From: Heterohyrax brucei
Taxonomy: Eukaryota > Chordata > Mammalia > Hyracoidea > Procaviidae
DNA: 64,000 nucleotides
Assembly (NCBI GenBank): GCA_028571685.1
Contig: CM053146.1
Location: 69,839,931-69,903,930, forward strand
Reading direction: 5' to 3'
Each line of letters opens with the position of its first letter. The stretch's first letter is position 1. Below the pieces are notes generated by a model. It had not been told where the DNA came from and ran no database searches. It saw nothing but the letters and a program-made list of their open reading frames with translations. The position numbers were made by a program, and so were the translations under genes. This document shows positions 53,610 to 64,000 of the stretch, one piece after another.

Positions 53610-53780
53610 ATAACCAAAAAAACCCACAAATCCTTTGCATCTAGATAATTCTGACTCATACCAACCCTGCAGGACAAAGTAAACTGCTCCATAGAGTTTC
53701 TAAGCCATGCCCGGTAGACCAAAACAGGAGAACTGTAGGTTAGCAAACATAGCTCTTAACCACGCCAGCATGGTTTCCTA
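53610..53780 (-). mobile_element. AfroSINE, antisense
   Basis: 'TAATTCTGACTCATACCAAC', 'CTGCTCCATAGAGTTTCTAA', 'AACCACGCCAGCATGGTTTC'. Diverged. Confidence 0.85.
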
Positions 53781-53821
53781 ACAGACTGTAATAACCATTA
53801 TACCAATATAGATATTATACA

Positions 53822-54005
53822 GGGAGCCTGGGGGTGCAATCATTAAGACTTCTGCTGCGAACCTCATGGCTGGTGGTTCAAACCTGGAGCTCTGCTCCTT
53901 GACAGATTTTCAGCCTAGAGAACACTATGCAGAAGCTGCACTCTGTCCCATAGAGTTGCTGTGAGCAAGAATCCACTTGATAGCCCACAACCGTTATTTC
54001 ATAGC
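53822..54005 (+). mobile_element. AfroSINE long subtype, sense
   Basis: 'GGAGCCTGGGGGTGCAATCA', 'GGCTGGTGGTTCAAACCTGG', 'ATTTTCAGCCTAGAGAACAC', 'GTCCCATAGAGTTGCTGTGA'. Confidence 0.88.
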
Positions 54006-54504
54006 AGACATGTAATTCTCCTCTGTCTTCATCATTTTCTCATTCCTGACGCAGTAACAATTACACAGGATTGCTACAGGTGGAAATTGACTTGACACTA
54101 GTAAGGCTTTTTTTTTTTTTTGAAAACTTAGTTTATCTCCTACATAGCTGATCTCTTTACATAGAATTTGCCAAAAGGTTATCTACGCATTTTATTCCAA
54201 AAGTAGGAAGAACGTTTTATCACAAGTCTGAGACTTCACACTTACATAATTCTTGTTCAATCTTTTCCTTTTTCATGTACCTATTATTCAAGCATATAAC
54301 ATTCTCTCCCTTCTTTAGGCTGTTCATACACACTCAGGTAAGAGTTGTTAATAGATAGTTCACAATGACATGCCATTGAATCACTACTAGGTAATTTATA
54401 GTTAACACATCCATATAAGATTAGATCTTAAATAAGATCTCTTTTAAACATCCAACTTTGTTTCTACGGAAAGTGAAAAAGAGTTGCTGTGCTTATGGTT
54501 TGTT
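54006..54504. other. Unassigned sequence
   Basis: Bases 54,062-54,105 may be another sense SINE tail ('GGTGGAAATTGACTTGACAC' plus a T run of 14). Nothing else recognised. Confidence 0.45.
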
Positions 54505-55212
54505 GTTAGCTGCTCTGCACTCAGTTCTGACTCATGGTAACCACGTGTGTGCCGAGTAGAACTGCTCCAGTGGGTGTTCAAGGCCGTGACCTTTCAGAAA
54601 CTGATCACCAATGTCCTAGGCTGAGTTCTCTAGGGAAGCAAAACCAGTACTAGTATAACATGTATAGAAAAAGATTTATATAAAGGAAACAGTTCACACA
54701 ATCGTAGAAGCTGAAGTGTCCCAAGTCCTGGATCAGAGTAAAAGCTTCATGCAGCAAATAAAGACTGGCGGGTCAGAGAGTAGAGTTCCAGCTCAGATCC
54801 AAGGTTGGCGAATCCCAAAATGGAGGGCGAGACTGTGAAGTTTCTGCTGATTCATGGAGCCGCAGTGGCTAGTGAACCTGACTGCTACTTGTGGGCTGTG
54901 AGGGTTGATGAATCCTAGAGTGGCTAGTTCAAGTCCCAGGAACCAGACAAGAGACAGCTGGCAATAGGAGCAGATTGAAGCAAGTGGCAGGAGATGGGAA
55001 GATGAAGGCTGAGGGGGTGGTAAGCCACCACAGGCCCCACCCCTGCCGCTTTATACAGCTGCCAGAACATTAAGAAGGACAGTCCAGCCAAATTGGCACA
55101 CAGTGTTAGCTATTACAGCTGGATTTGTCTTCCAGAATGCCTTTGGGTAGATTGGAACTGCCAACCTTTTGGCTAGTAGATGAGTACCTAACCATTTGCA
55201 ACTCCCAGGGTC
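54505..55212 (-). mobile_element. AfroSINE long subtype, antisense, split by an LTR-like element
   Basis: The tail half, 'CTCAGTTCTGACTCATGGTA' to 'GTGACCTTTCAGAAACTGAT', lies at 54,505-54,611. The head half, 'GGTAGATTGGAACTGCCAAC' to 'CCATTTGCAACTCCCAGGG', lies at 55,118-55,212. Together they make one SINE. Confidence 0.85.
54612..55117. mobile_element. Second LTR-like family (copy 2), inside a SINE
   Basis: Starts TGTCCTAGGCTGAGTTCTCT and ends GTTAGCTATTACA. It shares start, end and 'GATGAAGGCTGAGGGGGTGG' with 20,737-21,397. Flanks ACCAA and GCTGG differ only by transitions from the SINE's GCCAG, consistent with an aged 5-bp duplication. Confidence 0.7.
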
Positions 55213-57224
55213 TCCAAAGGAGGTATATAATCTAAATTTATTAATAAATTAGGAGAATTATAGACCCCAAATACCAGATACACACACAAAAATTCTTTCA
55301 TTCCATCGCCATGTGTCTCTATTGTGTCTTTTGAGAAAATAAGAGATGTTCTCAATTTTGTGAAGCTCATAATATAGTGAGGAAGAAAAATTTGTAAATA
55401 TGTGAATACTGTAACCCAAATGTCACAGACTTGCTTAGCCTTACTGTTCAAATATTTGTTATTTGGTCACTACTTGCTTCAATTCCAAATGCCTAGATTT
55501 GTATAGGTTTATCTTTCCGAAATATTTTTGAAAACTTTTAGTAATGCTCATGTTTGTCTATTTGTGGTCCTGATGGCACTCTCCTTGATGAGCCTGAAAG
55601 TTTCACCAAGCTGCCAGCCATTCAAACTAGACTTTAGGTCTGTTTTTTGCGCTGATGGCTTCTAGCTGTACTACTCAATATCTGTGAGGCTGGAGAATAA
55701 TGCTCTTAGCAGCAGTAGAATTAGTTATCCTCAAGAGTCTACTGCAAGGTTGCTCTCTCATCCCTAAAGGTTGTCGTTGTAAGGATTTCCCTCAGGTTGA
55801 ACCACAGTGGTGAATGCTGAACTGCACATTCTTATCCCACTTTAAAAAGCACTTACTACCCAGCTATGGGCAGTGCAGTCACCAGACAGCTCTCAGCATC
55901 TTCAAGGTACGCTTCCAATGTTGAGACTCTCCTCGCCCAAGGTCACCCTCTTCCCAGGGCAGCCCATGATGAAGGACAATACTGATGGGCAGTTTCACCT
56001 CAGAGCTTCCTACTGGGTGGGCCAAGGCTTTGTCCACCTTGTGCCATAGTTAAATTTCTCCCACTACCCAATTCTTCTTCTTTCCTCTTCATTTCTGCAA
56101 AGGGAATGGATTCCTAATAAACACCTTGTGTTTAGATGCTAATTTGTGTGTTCCCAGAGAGTTCCACATGTGACAGAGTGTCTCCCCGAAGTATCTGCTG
56201 CCTACTCCTTCTGATACTAAGTGCCTTGAGGTGGTACTCTTCCTATTTTCCCAGGAAATAAAGCTTTTGCAAGAGAAGTCTCCCCTGGTGTTCAGTGTTG
56301 TGCTCATTGTGCAGATTCTTCAGAGGAGCTCTCCTCCCACACACCCAAGAATAATCCTTTCTACGTGCTTAGGTTTTGGAAAACAAAAGCTGGTGAAATC
56401 TGTTTTCTGCAAGGAGTTCTCACTTCTGCCTTGAAATTTCACCGCTTTAAGAAAGCCTGAGCGTATCTAAGAGCCTCATAAGACTGCGTTCTAGGGAAAG
56501 AAAAATATATCTAGCACAAAACAATTATTATCTTAATAAATAATTAAGATTATTATTATCATCAGCATCTTAATAAATAATTCTATCATCCATGTTAAGG
56601 TATGGCTCGAATAGGATTTTAAGCAAGGGATGATCAATGCCATGTTCACGCTTGAGAACTCCGATAACAGAATGAAGAATGCATTAGTGGTTGCGTGGAC
56701 TGAGAGTGAGGGGAGACAAGGAAAACAGATATGGAGCCAATATGTTGACAAGACAAGAGAGAATGGAAGCCTGGACTGTAGGAGAAACTATGCAAATAGA
56801 AAGTGAGAGGCTGGACATGAGTGACATCTCGGAGCTAGATAGGACTAATTGTATAATGTGAAGGGAATGAAGAAATAACGATGACTAAAATTTCTATTTG
56901 GAGCTAATGAAAAGATGGTGATGGCATAAACAGAAACAGAGACAGCAAAAAGTGCAATTTTTAGGGAAAGAGGACATGTTTTGTGGGAGAAGCAAAATGT
57001 TTAGCAGCATATGTTGACACAATTTGATAGGTAGAGGCTTAAATTGAGATGCAGAATTACCCTAAGAAAAATGCCTCTCAATCATGTGGAATTGTCTTTC
57101 TTTAAAGAATGTGCTTTACATGGTAGTGAAGTGAAATGACAAGAGAGGGCCTGGTGGGTCAGAACAGCTCCCACAGTTAGCACAGAAAAAAACCCTTGGT
57201 GTCCTCCTTACTCTCCTTTTTCTA
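55213..57224. other. Long unassigned stretch
   Basis: No gene. Bases 55,560-56,130 have the look of an old interspersed repeat ending in AATAAA near 56,116, but I cannot name it. Bases 56,525-56,580 are an AT-rich imperfect ATTATT repeat. Confidence 0.4.
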
Positions 57225-59243
57225 CAAATTTAACAGGTTCAAGAGAGCTAAAATATGACCTTGAGTGTATCCCACCCGAGTTCAAAGACCATCGCAAGAA
57301 CAGATTTGATGTGTTGAACACTAATGAACGAAGACCAGACGAATCGTGGAATGACATCAAAGACATCATCCATGAAGAAAGCAAGAGTTCATTAAAAAGA
57401 CAGTAGAGAGAGAAAATGCTATATTGGATGTCAGAAGAAACTCTGAAATTTGCTCTCAAACGTCAAGCAGCTAAAGCAAAAGGAAGGTATGACAAAGTGA
57501 AAGACCTAAACAGAAGACTTCAAGAATGGCTTGAGAAGACAAAATGAAGTATTATAAAGACAAGCATGAAGAGCTGGAAAATCAAAAAGGAACAGCATGT
57601 TCTGCGACTCTCTAGCTGAAAAAACTGAAGAAAAAATTCAGGCCTTGTGTTGCCATAGGGAAAGGTTCTACAGGGAAAATATTAAAGGACTCAGAGAGCA
57701 TCAAAAGAAGATGAAATGAACAGACAGAGTCATTATACCAGAAAGAACTGGTCGATGTTCAGCCATCTGAAGAGGTAGCATACGATCAGGAGCCAGCAGT
57801 ACTGAAGGAAGAAATTGAAGCTTCCCTGAAGGCGTTGGTGAAAAACAAGCCTCCAGCAATTGATGGAATATCAACTGAAATATTTCAACAAATGGATGCA
57901 GCACTGGAAATGCTTACTCATCTGTGCCAAGAAATTTGGAGGACAGCTACCTGGCCAGCAGACTGGAAGAGATCTACATTTATGCCCATTCCCAAGAAAG
58001 GTGATCTAACTGAATGCAGAAATTACCAAACAGGATCAGACTCAAGTAAAATTTTGTTAAAGATCATCCGGAAGCAACTGCAATTGTGTATTGACAGGGA
58101 ACTGCCAGAAATTCAAGCCAGGTTCAAAAGAGGACGTGGAACCAGGGATATCACTGCTGGTGTCAAATGGATCTTGGCTGAAAGTGGAGAATACCAGAAA
58201 GATGTTTACCTGTGTTTCATAGACTGTGCGAAGGCATTTGATTGTGTGGATCATAACAAATTAAGGCTAACATTGTGCAGAATGGGAATTCCAGAACACT
58301 TGATTGTGCTCATGAGGAATCAGTACACGGATCAAGAGGTAGAACAAGGGGATGTTGCATTGTTTAAAGTCAGGAAAGGTGTGTGTCAGGGTTGTATCCT
58401 TACATCATACTTTTTCAATCTGTATGCTGATCAGATAATCTGTGAAACCAGATTATATGAAGAAGAATGAGGCATCAGGATTGGAGGAAGACTCATTAAC
58501 AAACTGCATTATGCAGATAACACAACCTCACTTGCAGGAGGTAAAGAGAACTTGAAACACTTACTGATGGATTACACCTCAACGTGAAGTAAGTAAAAAT
58601 CCTCACAACTGCACCAGTAAGCAACATTGTGGTCAAAGGAGAAAGGACTGAGGCCGTTAAGGATTTCATTTTACTTGGTTCTACAATCAATGCCCGTGGA
58701 AGCAGCAGTCAAGAAATCATAAGGTGCATTACGTTGAGAAAATCTGCTGCAAAGGACCTCTCTAAAGTGTTAAAAAGTAAAGACGTCACCTCGAAGACTA
58801 AGGTACACCTGAGCCAAGCCATGGTATTTTCGGTCTCATTATATGCATGCAAAAGCTGGACAATGATTAAGGAAGATGGCAGAAGAACTGATGCCTTTGA
58901 ATTATGATGTTAGAGCAGCATACTGAATGCACCTTCGACTGCCAAAAGAACAAACAGATCTGTTTTCAAGAAGTACAACCAGGGTGCTCCTTAGAAGCAA
59001 AGATAGTAAGACATATTGTCAGGAGGGATCAGTCCCCGGAGAAGGATACCGTGGTTGGTAGATTAGAGGGTCCGTGAAAAAGAGGAAGACCCTTGATGAA
59101 ATGGATTGACACAGTGGCTGAAACAATGGGCTTAAGCAAAAAAAAAATGTGGGCCCAGAGCAAGATCAGGCAGTGTTCTATTCTGTTGTGCACAGGGTCG
59201 CTATGAGTCAGAACAAACTCAGTGACAGCTAACAACAACAACT
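57225..59243 (+). mobile_element. RTE-type (BovB-like) LINE, 5' truncated
   Basis: It covers the connector, reverse transcriptase and C-terminal part of the RTE ORF plus a short 3' UTR. It ends with the tail 'CACAGGGTCGCTATGAGTCA', then AAC repeats. The endonuclease domain is absent. Four other fragments of the same family lie at 10,464, 14,191, 15,858 and 18,801. Confidence 0.92.
57240..58920 (+). pseudogene. RTE LINE polyprotein remnant (reverse transcriptase)
   Basis: This would copy LINE RNA at the target site. The longest open stretch is 57,835-58,470 (211 codons; its ATG is internal, not a true start). It starts with 'NKPPAIDGISTEIFQ' and 'DWKRSTFMPIPKKGDLTECR', then motif A 'YLCFIDCAKAFDCVDHNKL' with the catalytic Asp, and a motif-B-like 'GVCQGCILTSYFFNLYADQI'. 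TGA at 58,468-58,470 stops it. The same frame continues 'GIRIGGRLINKLHYADNTTS', where YADD has become YADN (58,510-58,521). A further frame, 58,629-58,907, holds the C-terminal 'VKDFILLGSTINARGSS' and 'YACKSWTMIKEDGRRTDAFE'. It is inactive on two independent grounds. Confidence 0.92.
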
Positions 59244-59307
59244 AGAATGTAGGTGAGATCTAAGAGATGTTTTGAGTTTGCACTGAAAGAGGAGTAGCCA
59301 GTCAGAC

Positions 59308-59648
59308 GTTGGTAGTTGCTGGCTGAGTTGCCTCTGACTCACAGCGATCCCATGCATCCCATGCACAAGGGAACAAAACATTGTCCAGTCCTGTGCCATC
59401 TCCATGACGAATTGGCAATCAGACCCTTGTGATCTGTTAAGTTTACACTGTCTGACTTTTTAAGGTAGATTGCTGGGTGTTTCTTCTTACTCTGTCCTAG
59501 TCTAGAAAGATCTGCTGAAAAACGTTCAGCATAACAGCAATCATAAGACTTGATTTACAGATAAGTGACTGCTGTCCATGAGGCATATTGGGTGGGAATT
59601 GAATCTGAGTTTCCTGGATGGAAGGTGAGAATTTTTTCCCAGAACAAC
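59308..59648 (-). mobile_element. SINE with tRNA-Gly-like head and RTE-like tail, antisense
   Basis: On the minus strand the head reads 'TCTCACCTTCCATCCAGGAA' and 'ACTCAGATTCAATTCCCACC', matching a tRNA-Gly-like CGCCTTCCATGCGGGAGACC...GGTTCGATTCCC order. The tail at 59,308-59,400 ('GGCTGAGTTGCCTCTGACTC') is the RTE-type end. Same class as 8,233 and 20,170. Confidence 0.75.
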
Positions 59649-59670
59649 CTCTGTTCACTAACTAAGCACA

Positions 59671-59736
59671 ATATGTGTATATAAATACATGTGTATATAT
59701 ACGTATACATATACATGTGTATATATACACACATAC
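59671..59736. repeat. Compound TA/TG/CA microsatellite
   Basis: Mixed GTATATATA and CATACATA units. It lies at the tail side of the next SINE. Confidence 0.9.
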
Positions 59737-59910
59737 ATAAATTGAACCAGTTGCTATAGAACTAATTTCGACTCACAATGACCCCGACTCCAGAGGACCG
59801 AATTTAGAACTGACTTGAAGGGTTTCCAAGGATTATCTGGTGGATTTGAACTGCTGACCTTTTTGAATAGCAGCTATGCTCGGAGCCGCTGTGCCACCAG
59901 GGCTCCACCT
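59737..59910 (-). mobile_element. AfroSINE, antisense
   Basis: 'ATTTCGACTCACAATGACCC', 'GTTTCCAAGGATTATCTGGT', 'GCTGTGCCACCAGGGCTCCA'. The head is nearly consensus. Confidence 0.93.
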
Positions 59911-60419
59911 GAGCAGATAGCACATCTGAAAGCAAGACAAGTAGATAACGTGATGGATTGAAGAAAAAAACAGAGATTTTCCAGCTGTTTTAAAAGAAGC
60001 AAACAAATTTATATTTCCAAAAGTAGAGGCTCATTTCCTGACGTATCCTTGTCTCTCAGGAGGTTAACTGATGAATATTTTATTTCACCATCATTTGGGA
60101 TCAGATCAAGCTGGAGGAGAGGGGTTCTGCAATCTTTTGACATCGTTACATTAACAAAAGGAGAAAGCTTTTGACCTTAAATGAAAAGTTTCTTTCTTGT
60201 CATTTAAATATTAGCTATTAAATCTCTACTTCCTGGAACTGAAATAACAACTCCAAATCTCTTGGAAATATCTATGAAACATACAATTTTCATTCCCAAT
60301 GTGTCTTATTAGTAAGACATAGCAGATACTATCATTTACACTTTTTCACTATTAAATGTCTGATATTGTATAACTTTTATAATGTGAACATTAAAGTATT
60401 TCTGAATATTTTCAGAGCT
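59911..60419. other. Unassigned sequence
   Basis: No gene or repeat recognised; single-copy character. Confidence 0.5.
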
Positions 60420-60660
60420 AATAATAATTACAATATTAAAATAGCTAGTATTTATGGAGCATACATTATGCATCAGTTGATACACTGACTGTGTTTCCCA
60501 TCTCATATCTAAGCTATGAGGAAAGTGTAATTATTGTCCCTCTTTTACAGAAAAGAAAAAGGAAGCCAAAAGATTTTAAGTAAATTTCTCAAAATTACAT
60601 CATTTGTAAATGTGGTTGATAAGACACGAAGATAGATCATATTAGACTTTGAAACTCTGT
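60420..60660 (-). mobile_element. MIR SINE, antisense
   Basis: 'TAGCTAGTATTTATGGAGCA', 'CATCTCATATCTAAGCTATG', 'TCTTTTACAGAAAAGAAAAA', 'AATTTCTCAAAATTACATCA' follow reverse MIR order. Confidence 0.7.
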
Positions 60661-61779
60661 ATCTTAATTATGTACAATGTTGTTTCCCCTCCACTGTAGC
60701 AAATCTTGAATGTGGATTTTGTAGATTGAAACATCTATTTTTAAAAGTTCTGAATAAACTGAAGTAAGAACATTTGTTGTTTGCAGTGATTGTTGTTGCT
60801 AATCAACACATTAAGCAGAAGGCAGTATTATGACATTTTTCATACTTGAGTGATCCCCAACGTGCATAAGACTTGGATAGAACAGTTTTATTTATTGTTT
60901 ACTGTAATTGACTCCTTGTGTGGACTATCAGCACTCAGTTCATTTCAGAAATCTGAATGACATAGACAGGCACAAAAATCGTGGGTGAAATGGCTACTTT
61001 AGAAGTCTTTTAAAAAGCAGTTCTTACGGGATTCATTCCATGAACACAGCCACCTATTTCATTTTTTATATTATTTTGTATAAGTCGAAAACATTACAAA
61101 TAATAAACTGAAACGTACAATTCTTGAGTTTAAGGTCCTCGTTTTATAATGTGTTGAAACAACGAATTAAAAGCCTGGCTACTTTTGTTGCAATGTTCAG
61201 GCATATGCTTATGAACAATTTCAGTTCTTCCATGACTCCCTGAATTTTTCCTAATTCTTAAACCCGTATAATATAATAGGATAGAGAGAATACTTTAACT
61301 GGACTTTGTATAAGTTAAAGTAACATGGGGGAAGGGGGGAACATGACAAAGCATATAATATCTCAAAAACGTAACAAAGGTCAATTAGCAAATTAGCAAA
61401 TGGATAGGTAAGAAAAATGCTCCACTCCCTGCAGTTACTCAGGGATCAAGGCTAAGGAAGGCTCTGCCATTTTCACCATGTGGTATTGATATGCAGATGG
61501 AAGAAGGAATAAAAAAAAAAAAGAATAAAATAAAGAGCCTGGAGGATTTTGAACGGGAGATTCTAAGGCATCAGGCCTGCAAATTGCTCATATCACTTTT
61601 ACTTACATTCCACTGGTTGTATCTCAGTTATATGGTGATACTTAACTGCAAGGTAAGCTAGATAATATAGTCCATACGTCCAGCAGGAGAAGAAGTCAGT
61701 ATTGGTATCCTTATGGAAGTCTCTGCCGTGGATGAAAGTGGACGTGAGTGCCAACACTGCCCCCTCACATGCTGTATGC
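60661..61779. other. Unassigned sequence
   Basis: No gene or repeat recognised over 1.1 kb. Confidence 0.5.
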
Positions 61780-61945
61780 ACTTGGGTGTGTTACTTGTCT
61801 GTGCCTGTTTCCTCCTGTAAAATAGTAATTATTGTAACACATACTTTGTGTATTTATTGTAAGGATTAAATAAGACTTGTATATAGTGTACTTAGTTCAG
61901 AATTTGACATATAGGATACACTCAGTAAAAAGAGCTATTGTCTCT
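61780..61945 (+). mobile_element. MIR SINE fragment, sense
   Basis: 'GGGTGTGTTACTTGTCTGTG', 'TCCTCCTGTAAAATAGTAAT', 'AAGGATTAAATAAGACTTGT', 'TTTGACATATAGGATACACT'. Confidence 0.75.
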
Positions 61946-62094
61946 GTATGAGAGAAAAACACTCAGGTACATTACTTTGGGTATTAGGACAGGAGTTGTC
62001 AGAACTGGTTGAATATGTGACAGGACCAGAAATTATTGACCAAAATTGTAAAAATGTAGCAAGTTGGAATGCAAGTTTAGATTATTATTATTAA

Positions 62095-62290
62095 AAAAAA
62101 AAAAAAACGGAAAAAGAAAAAACAACCTAAACTAAACCCACTGCCATCAAGTTGATTCCAACTCACTGTGACCCCGTAGGACAGAGTAGAACTGCCCCCA
62201 AAGAGTTTCTAAGGAGCTTCTGATAAATTCAAACTGCTAACCTTTTGATTAGTCACCACAGCACTTAACTACTATGCCACAAGGGTTTCC
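62095..62290 (-). mobile_element. AfroSINE, antisense, in a MIR
   Basis: 'ACCCACTGCCATCAAGTTGA', 'AGGACAGAGTAGAACTGCCC', 'ACTATGCCACAAGGGTTTCC'. It is flanked by TTATTATTATTA on both sides (ending 62,094 and starting 62,291), a plausible target duplication in the MIR's ATT-rich end. Confidence 0.93.
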
Positions 62291-62294
62291 TTAT

Positions 62295-62500
62295 TATTAT
62301 TAAGTGATAGCAATGGGAGGTAACATTTTTTGAGCACTAAGTTTGCAAAAATCTTCATGTGAATTATCATATTTAACATTCATAATAATCATATGATGTA
62401 TTACTCATTAATTGAGAGAGGTGAAATACTTTACACAAGATCACAACCAGAAAATTATAGACTTTATTCCAGGTCTACCTGACTCCAGCTTTCAGGTTCT
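62295..62500 (-). mobile_element. MIR SINE, antisense
   Basis: 'GGTAACATTTTTTGAGCACT', 'AATTATCATATTTAACATTC', 'TTTACACAAGATCACAACCA', 'AGGTCTACCTGACTCCAGCT'. Confidence 0.8.
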
Positions 62501-62504
62501 AAAC

Positions 62505-62527
62505 ACATACACACACACACACACACA
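62505..62527. repeat. CA microsatellite
   Basis: About 10 CA units adjoining the MIR. Confidence 0.95.
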
Positions 62528-63457
62528 AAGTTAGTAGCAGAATCTAGGGTAAAGCAATTTCATTAAACAGGACTTGAGCCCAGAAATAGAAGTGAACAGA
62601 ATTCATTAAGAACATTCTAGAGAGTTGTCTACTGTTTTCAGCCAAAGCCAAGAAGTTAAACTGTAATGAGCTAGGTTGATTCCAGAGGGCCACCTCAGTC
62701 TGTTTTACAGGACAGTGTAGATAGGCCACCATCAGCACCAACCACTTTGCACACTGAAAATTTTTGCCTGTAGCCAAGTGACGTCTGAGAGTAGAGGATG
62801 AATGGGAAAAGAAATATCTAAATATTTGGATGGTAGCGTCATACTTAGTACATCACTCCAGAGTGTTAAGATGCCATCCCTACTATTCTACCGGTACAAG
62901 AATTAATCAATACTGTCAGAGCGTGGTTGAGGTCTTATCACACAGGAGGAAACACAATCAACACCTTTTAACACGGAATAGTTGAAAGAATTTGAAATTT
63001 AGGAAGATGGGAAACACTTTCGGGTGTGGGTATACTTCAGAGTAAGGTTTTATTGGCAATGAATAATTCCCACATGGCAGGTATGGCCAGGACAGGGTAG
63101 GAGGGGGTACACAGAGGGGAGATAAAGGTTGAGGATTCTGGAGATTCTAGGTTGGAGGTTAGTTGCTTCCCTTTGGGGGTTAGATTCTGTCGAGCCCAGC
63201 TGTGCTGGAGCAGAAAGCCAGAACCAAGACAGGTCTCCACTGGGTGCAGGATGCCTTCATTGATCCTGTCTGTGTAACAGAACCTGTGAAAGCTGGAACT
63301 TGTGTAAGGCAGAAACCTGTCAGAAGGAAAACACATAATTTTTACCAACAGTGATAGAAAAGTATTAAGACTACAACCTGTGAAAGGTGGAAAACTTGAG
63401 AGAACTAGAAAAACAAGGCAGTCCTGTCAGGTTCCAGCTTTCCCACATTTCACCATG
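62528..63457. other. Unassigned sequence
   Basis: No gene. The 103-codon minus frame at 63,037-63,348 has no recognisable domain. Confidence 0.5.
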
Positions 63458-63469
63458 TATATATATATA

Positions 63470-63640
63470 TGGAGCCCTAGTGGTGTGGTGCGTAAGTTCT
63501 ATGGCTGCTAACCACAAGGTCAGCAGTTCAAATCCACTAGGTGTCCTTGGAAACTCTACAGGATAGCTGAACTCTGTCCAAGAGGGTTGTGGTGACTTGA
63601 AATCAAGTCAGTGACAACGGTTTTGGTCTTTTGGTTTAGT
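63470..63640 (+). mobile_element. AfroSINE, sense (tandem pair, first)
   Basis: 'ATGGAGCCCTAGTGGTGTGG', 'GGCTGCTAACCACAAGGTCA', 'AGTTCAAATCCACTAGGTGT', tail 'GTTTTGGTCTTTTGGTTTAG'. An AT tract precedes it. Confidence 0.92.
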
Positions 63641-63734
63641 GGTACAATGGTCAAGACCTTGATTACTATTCAAAAGGTCAGCAGTTGAAATGTACCAGCT
63701 ACTCCTTGGAAATCCCGTGGGACAGTTCTACTTT
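63638..63734 (+). mobile_element. AfroSINE, sense (tandem pair, second), 3' half replaced by a microsatellite
   Basis: 'AGTGGTACAATGGTCAAGAC', 'TTCAAAAGGTCAGCAGTTGA', 'ACTCCTTGGAAATCCCGTGG', 'GACAGTTCTACTTTGTC', then directly CT and CA repeats where TCCTATAGGGTCGC is expected. Confidence 0.88.
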
Positions 63735-63735
63735 G

Positions 63736-63790
<55 letters not shown>
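63735..63790. repeat. CT then CA microsatellite
   Basis: Six to seven CT units followed by about 20 CA units, arising within SINE sequence. Confidence 0.95.
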
Positions 63791-63792
<2 letters not shown>

Positions 63793-64000
63793 GTAGATCA
63801 CACCTATCTACAGCTTAATGGCATTCCAAACAATCATTTGCACTTCTGCATAAATGTATCTGTATGATTCAAACAGGGGAAGAGAATTCGACTTCCAGAG
63901 ACATTATGATATTGGAGGAAGGCAGAACTTGGTTAGGGGCATGAAGGGAGAAAGAAAATAAAAACGGAGAAAGATAACATGGCTAAAGCAACTTCTGTCC
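63791..64000. other. Unassigned sequence to window end
   Basis: No gene or repeat recognised. Confidence 0.5.

Noticed and set aside
57835-58470. 211-codon frame as a host gene
   Set aside because: It is clearly RTE reverse transcriptase with a broken active-site motif and stop. It is annotated as LINE remnant.

Overview
This window is repeat-dense mammalian intergenic or intronic DNA with no intact host gene that I can support. CpG is scarce, open reading frames are short, and almost every recognisable feature is a transposable-element remnant. The SINEs point to the organism: tens of copies of a tRNA-derived element with the head 'GGAGCCCTGGTGG', the middle 'GCTGCTAACCAAAAGGT' and the tail 'GAGTCGGAATCGACTC'. 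This is the AfroSINE type of afrotherian mammals, in the form abundant in elephants. The L1 3' UTR at 26.3-27.1 kb also fits an elephant-type L1. I infer a paenungulate, most likely an elephant. Element names below come from memory of family consensus sequences; no database search was run.

Layout. 0-7 kb: three sense L1 fragments, a MIR and AfroSINEs around an unassigned block (2-3.9 kb) that may be a decayed endogenous retrovirus. 7-20 kb: an L2, LTR-like elements, clustered AfroSINEs, RTE-type LINE 3' ends, and solo LTRs of one repeated family. 16-18.5 kb is a comparatively repeat-poor, partly GC-rich island. 20-31 kb: more SINEs, a second LTR-like family, an L1 3' UTR, and three further solo LTRs. 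31-37 kb: mostly unassigned single-copy-looking sequence with one ERV-type LTR. 37.2-44.5 kb: a near full-length antisense L1 with decayed ORF1 and ORF2. 44.7-45.2 kb: a rearranged mariner. 45-55 kb: SINEs, MIR, MER5-like DNA, solo LTRs and a minisatellite. 57.2-59.2 kb: a 5'-truncated RTE (BovB-like) LINE with the longest reading frame of the window (211 codons), inactivated by a stop and a YADN instead of YADD active site. 60-64 kb: unassigned sequence, MIRs, SINEs and a CA microsatellite.

The parts connect through retrotransposition. The RTE LINE ends in the same tail (CGCTATGAGTCAGAA... then AAC repeats) as the AfroSINEs, which fits RTE-driven SINE mobility. Eight solo LTRs of one MaLR-like family have matching or near-matching 5-bp target duplications. 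Several sit inside older MIR, RTE or SINE copies and give a relative chronology. The least expected signal is a set of very short insertions (about 25-50 bp) made only of the SINE tail, most with target-site duplications of 6-12 bp. They look like tail-only retroinsertions that standard repeat annotation would miss.
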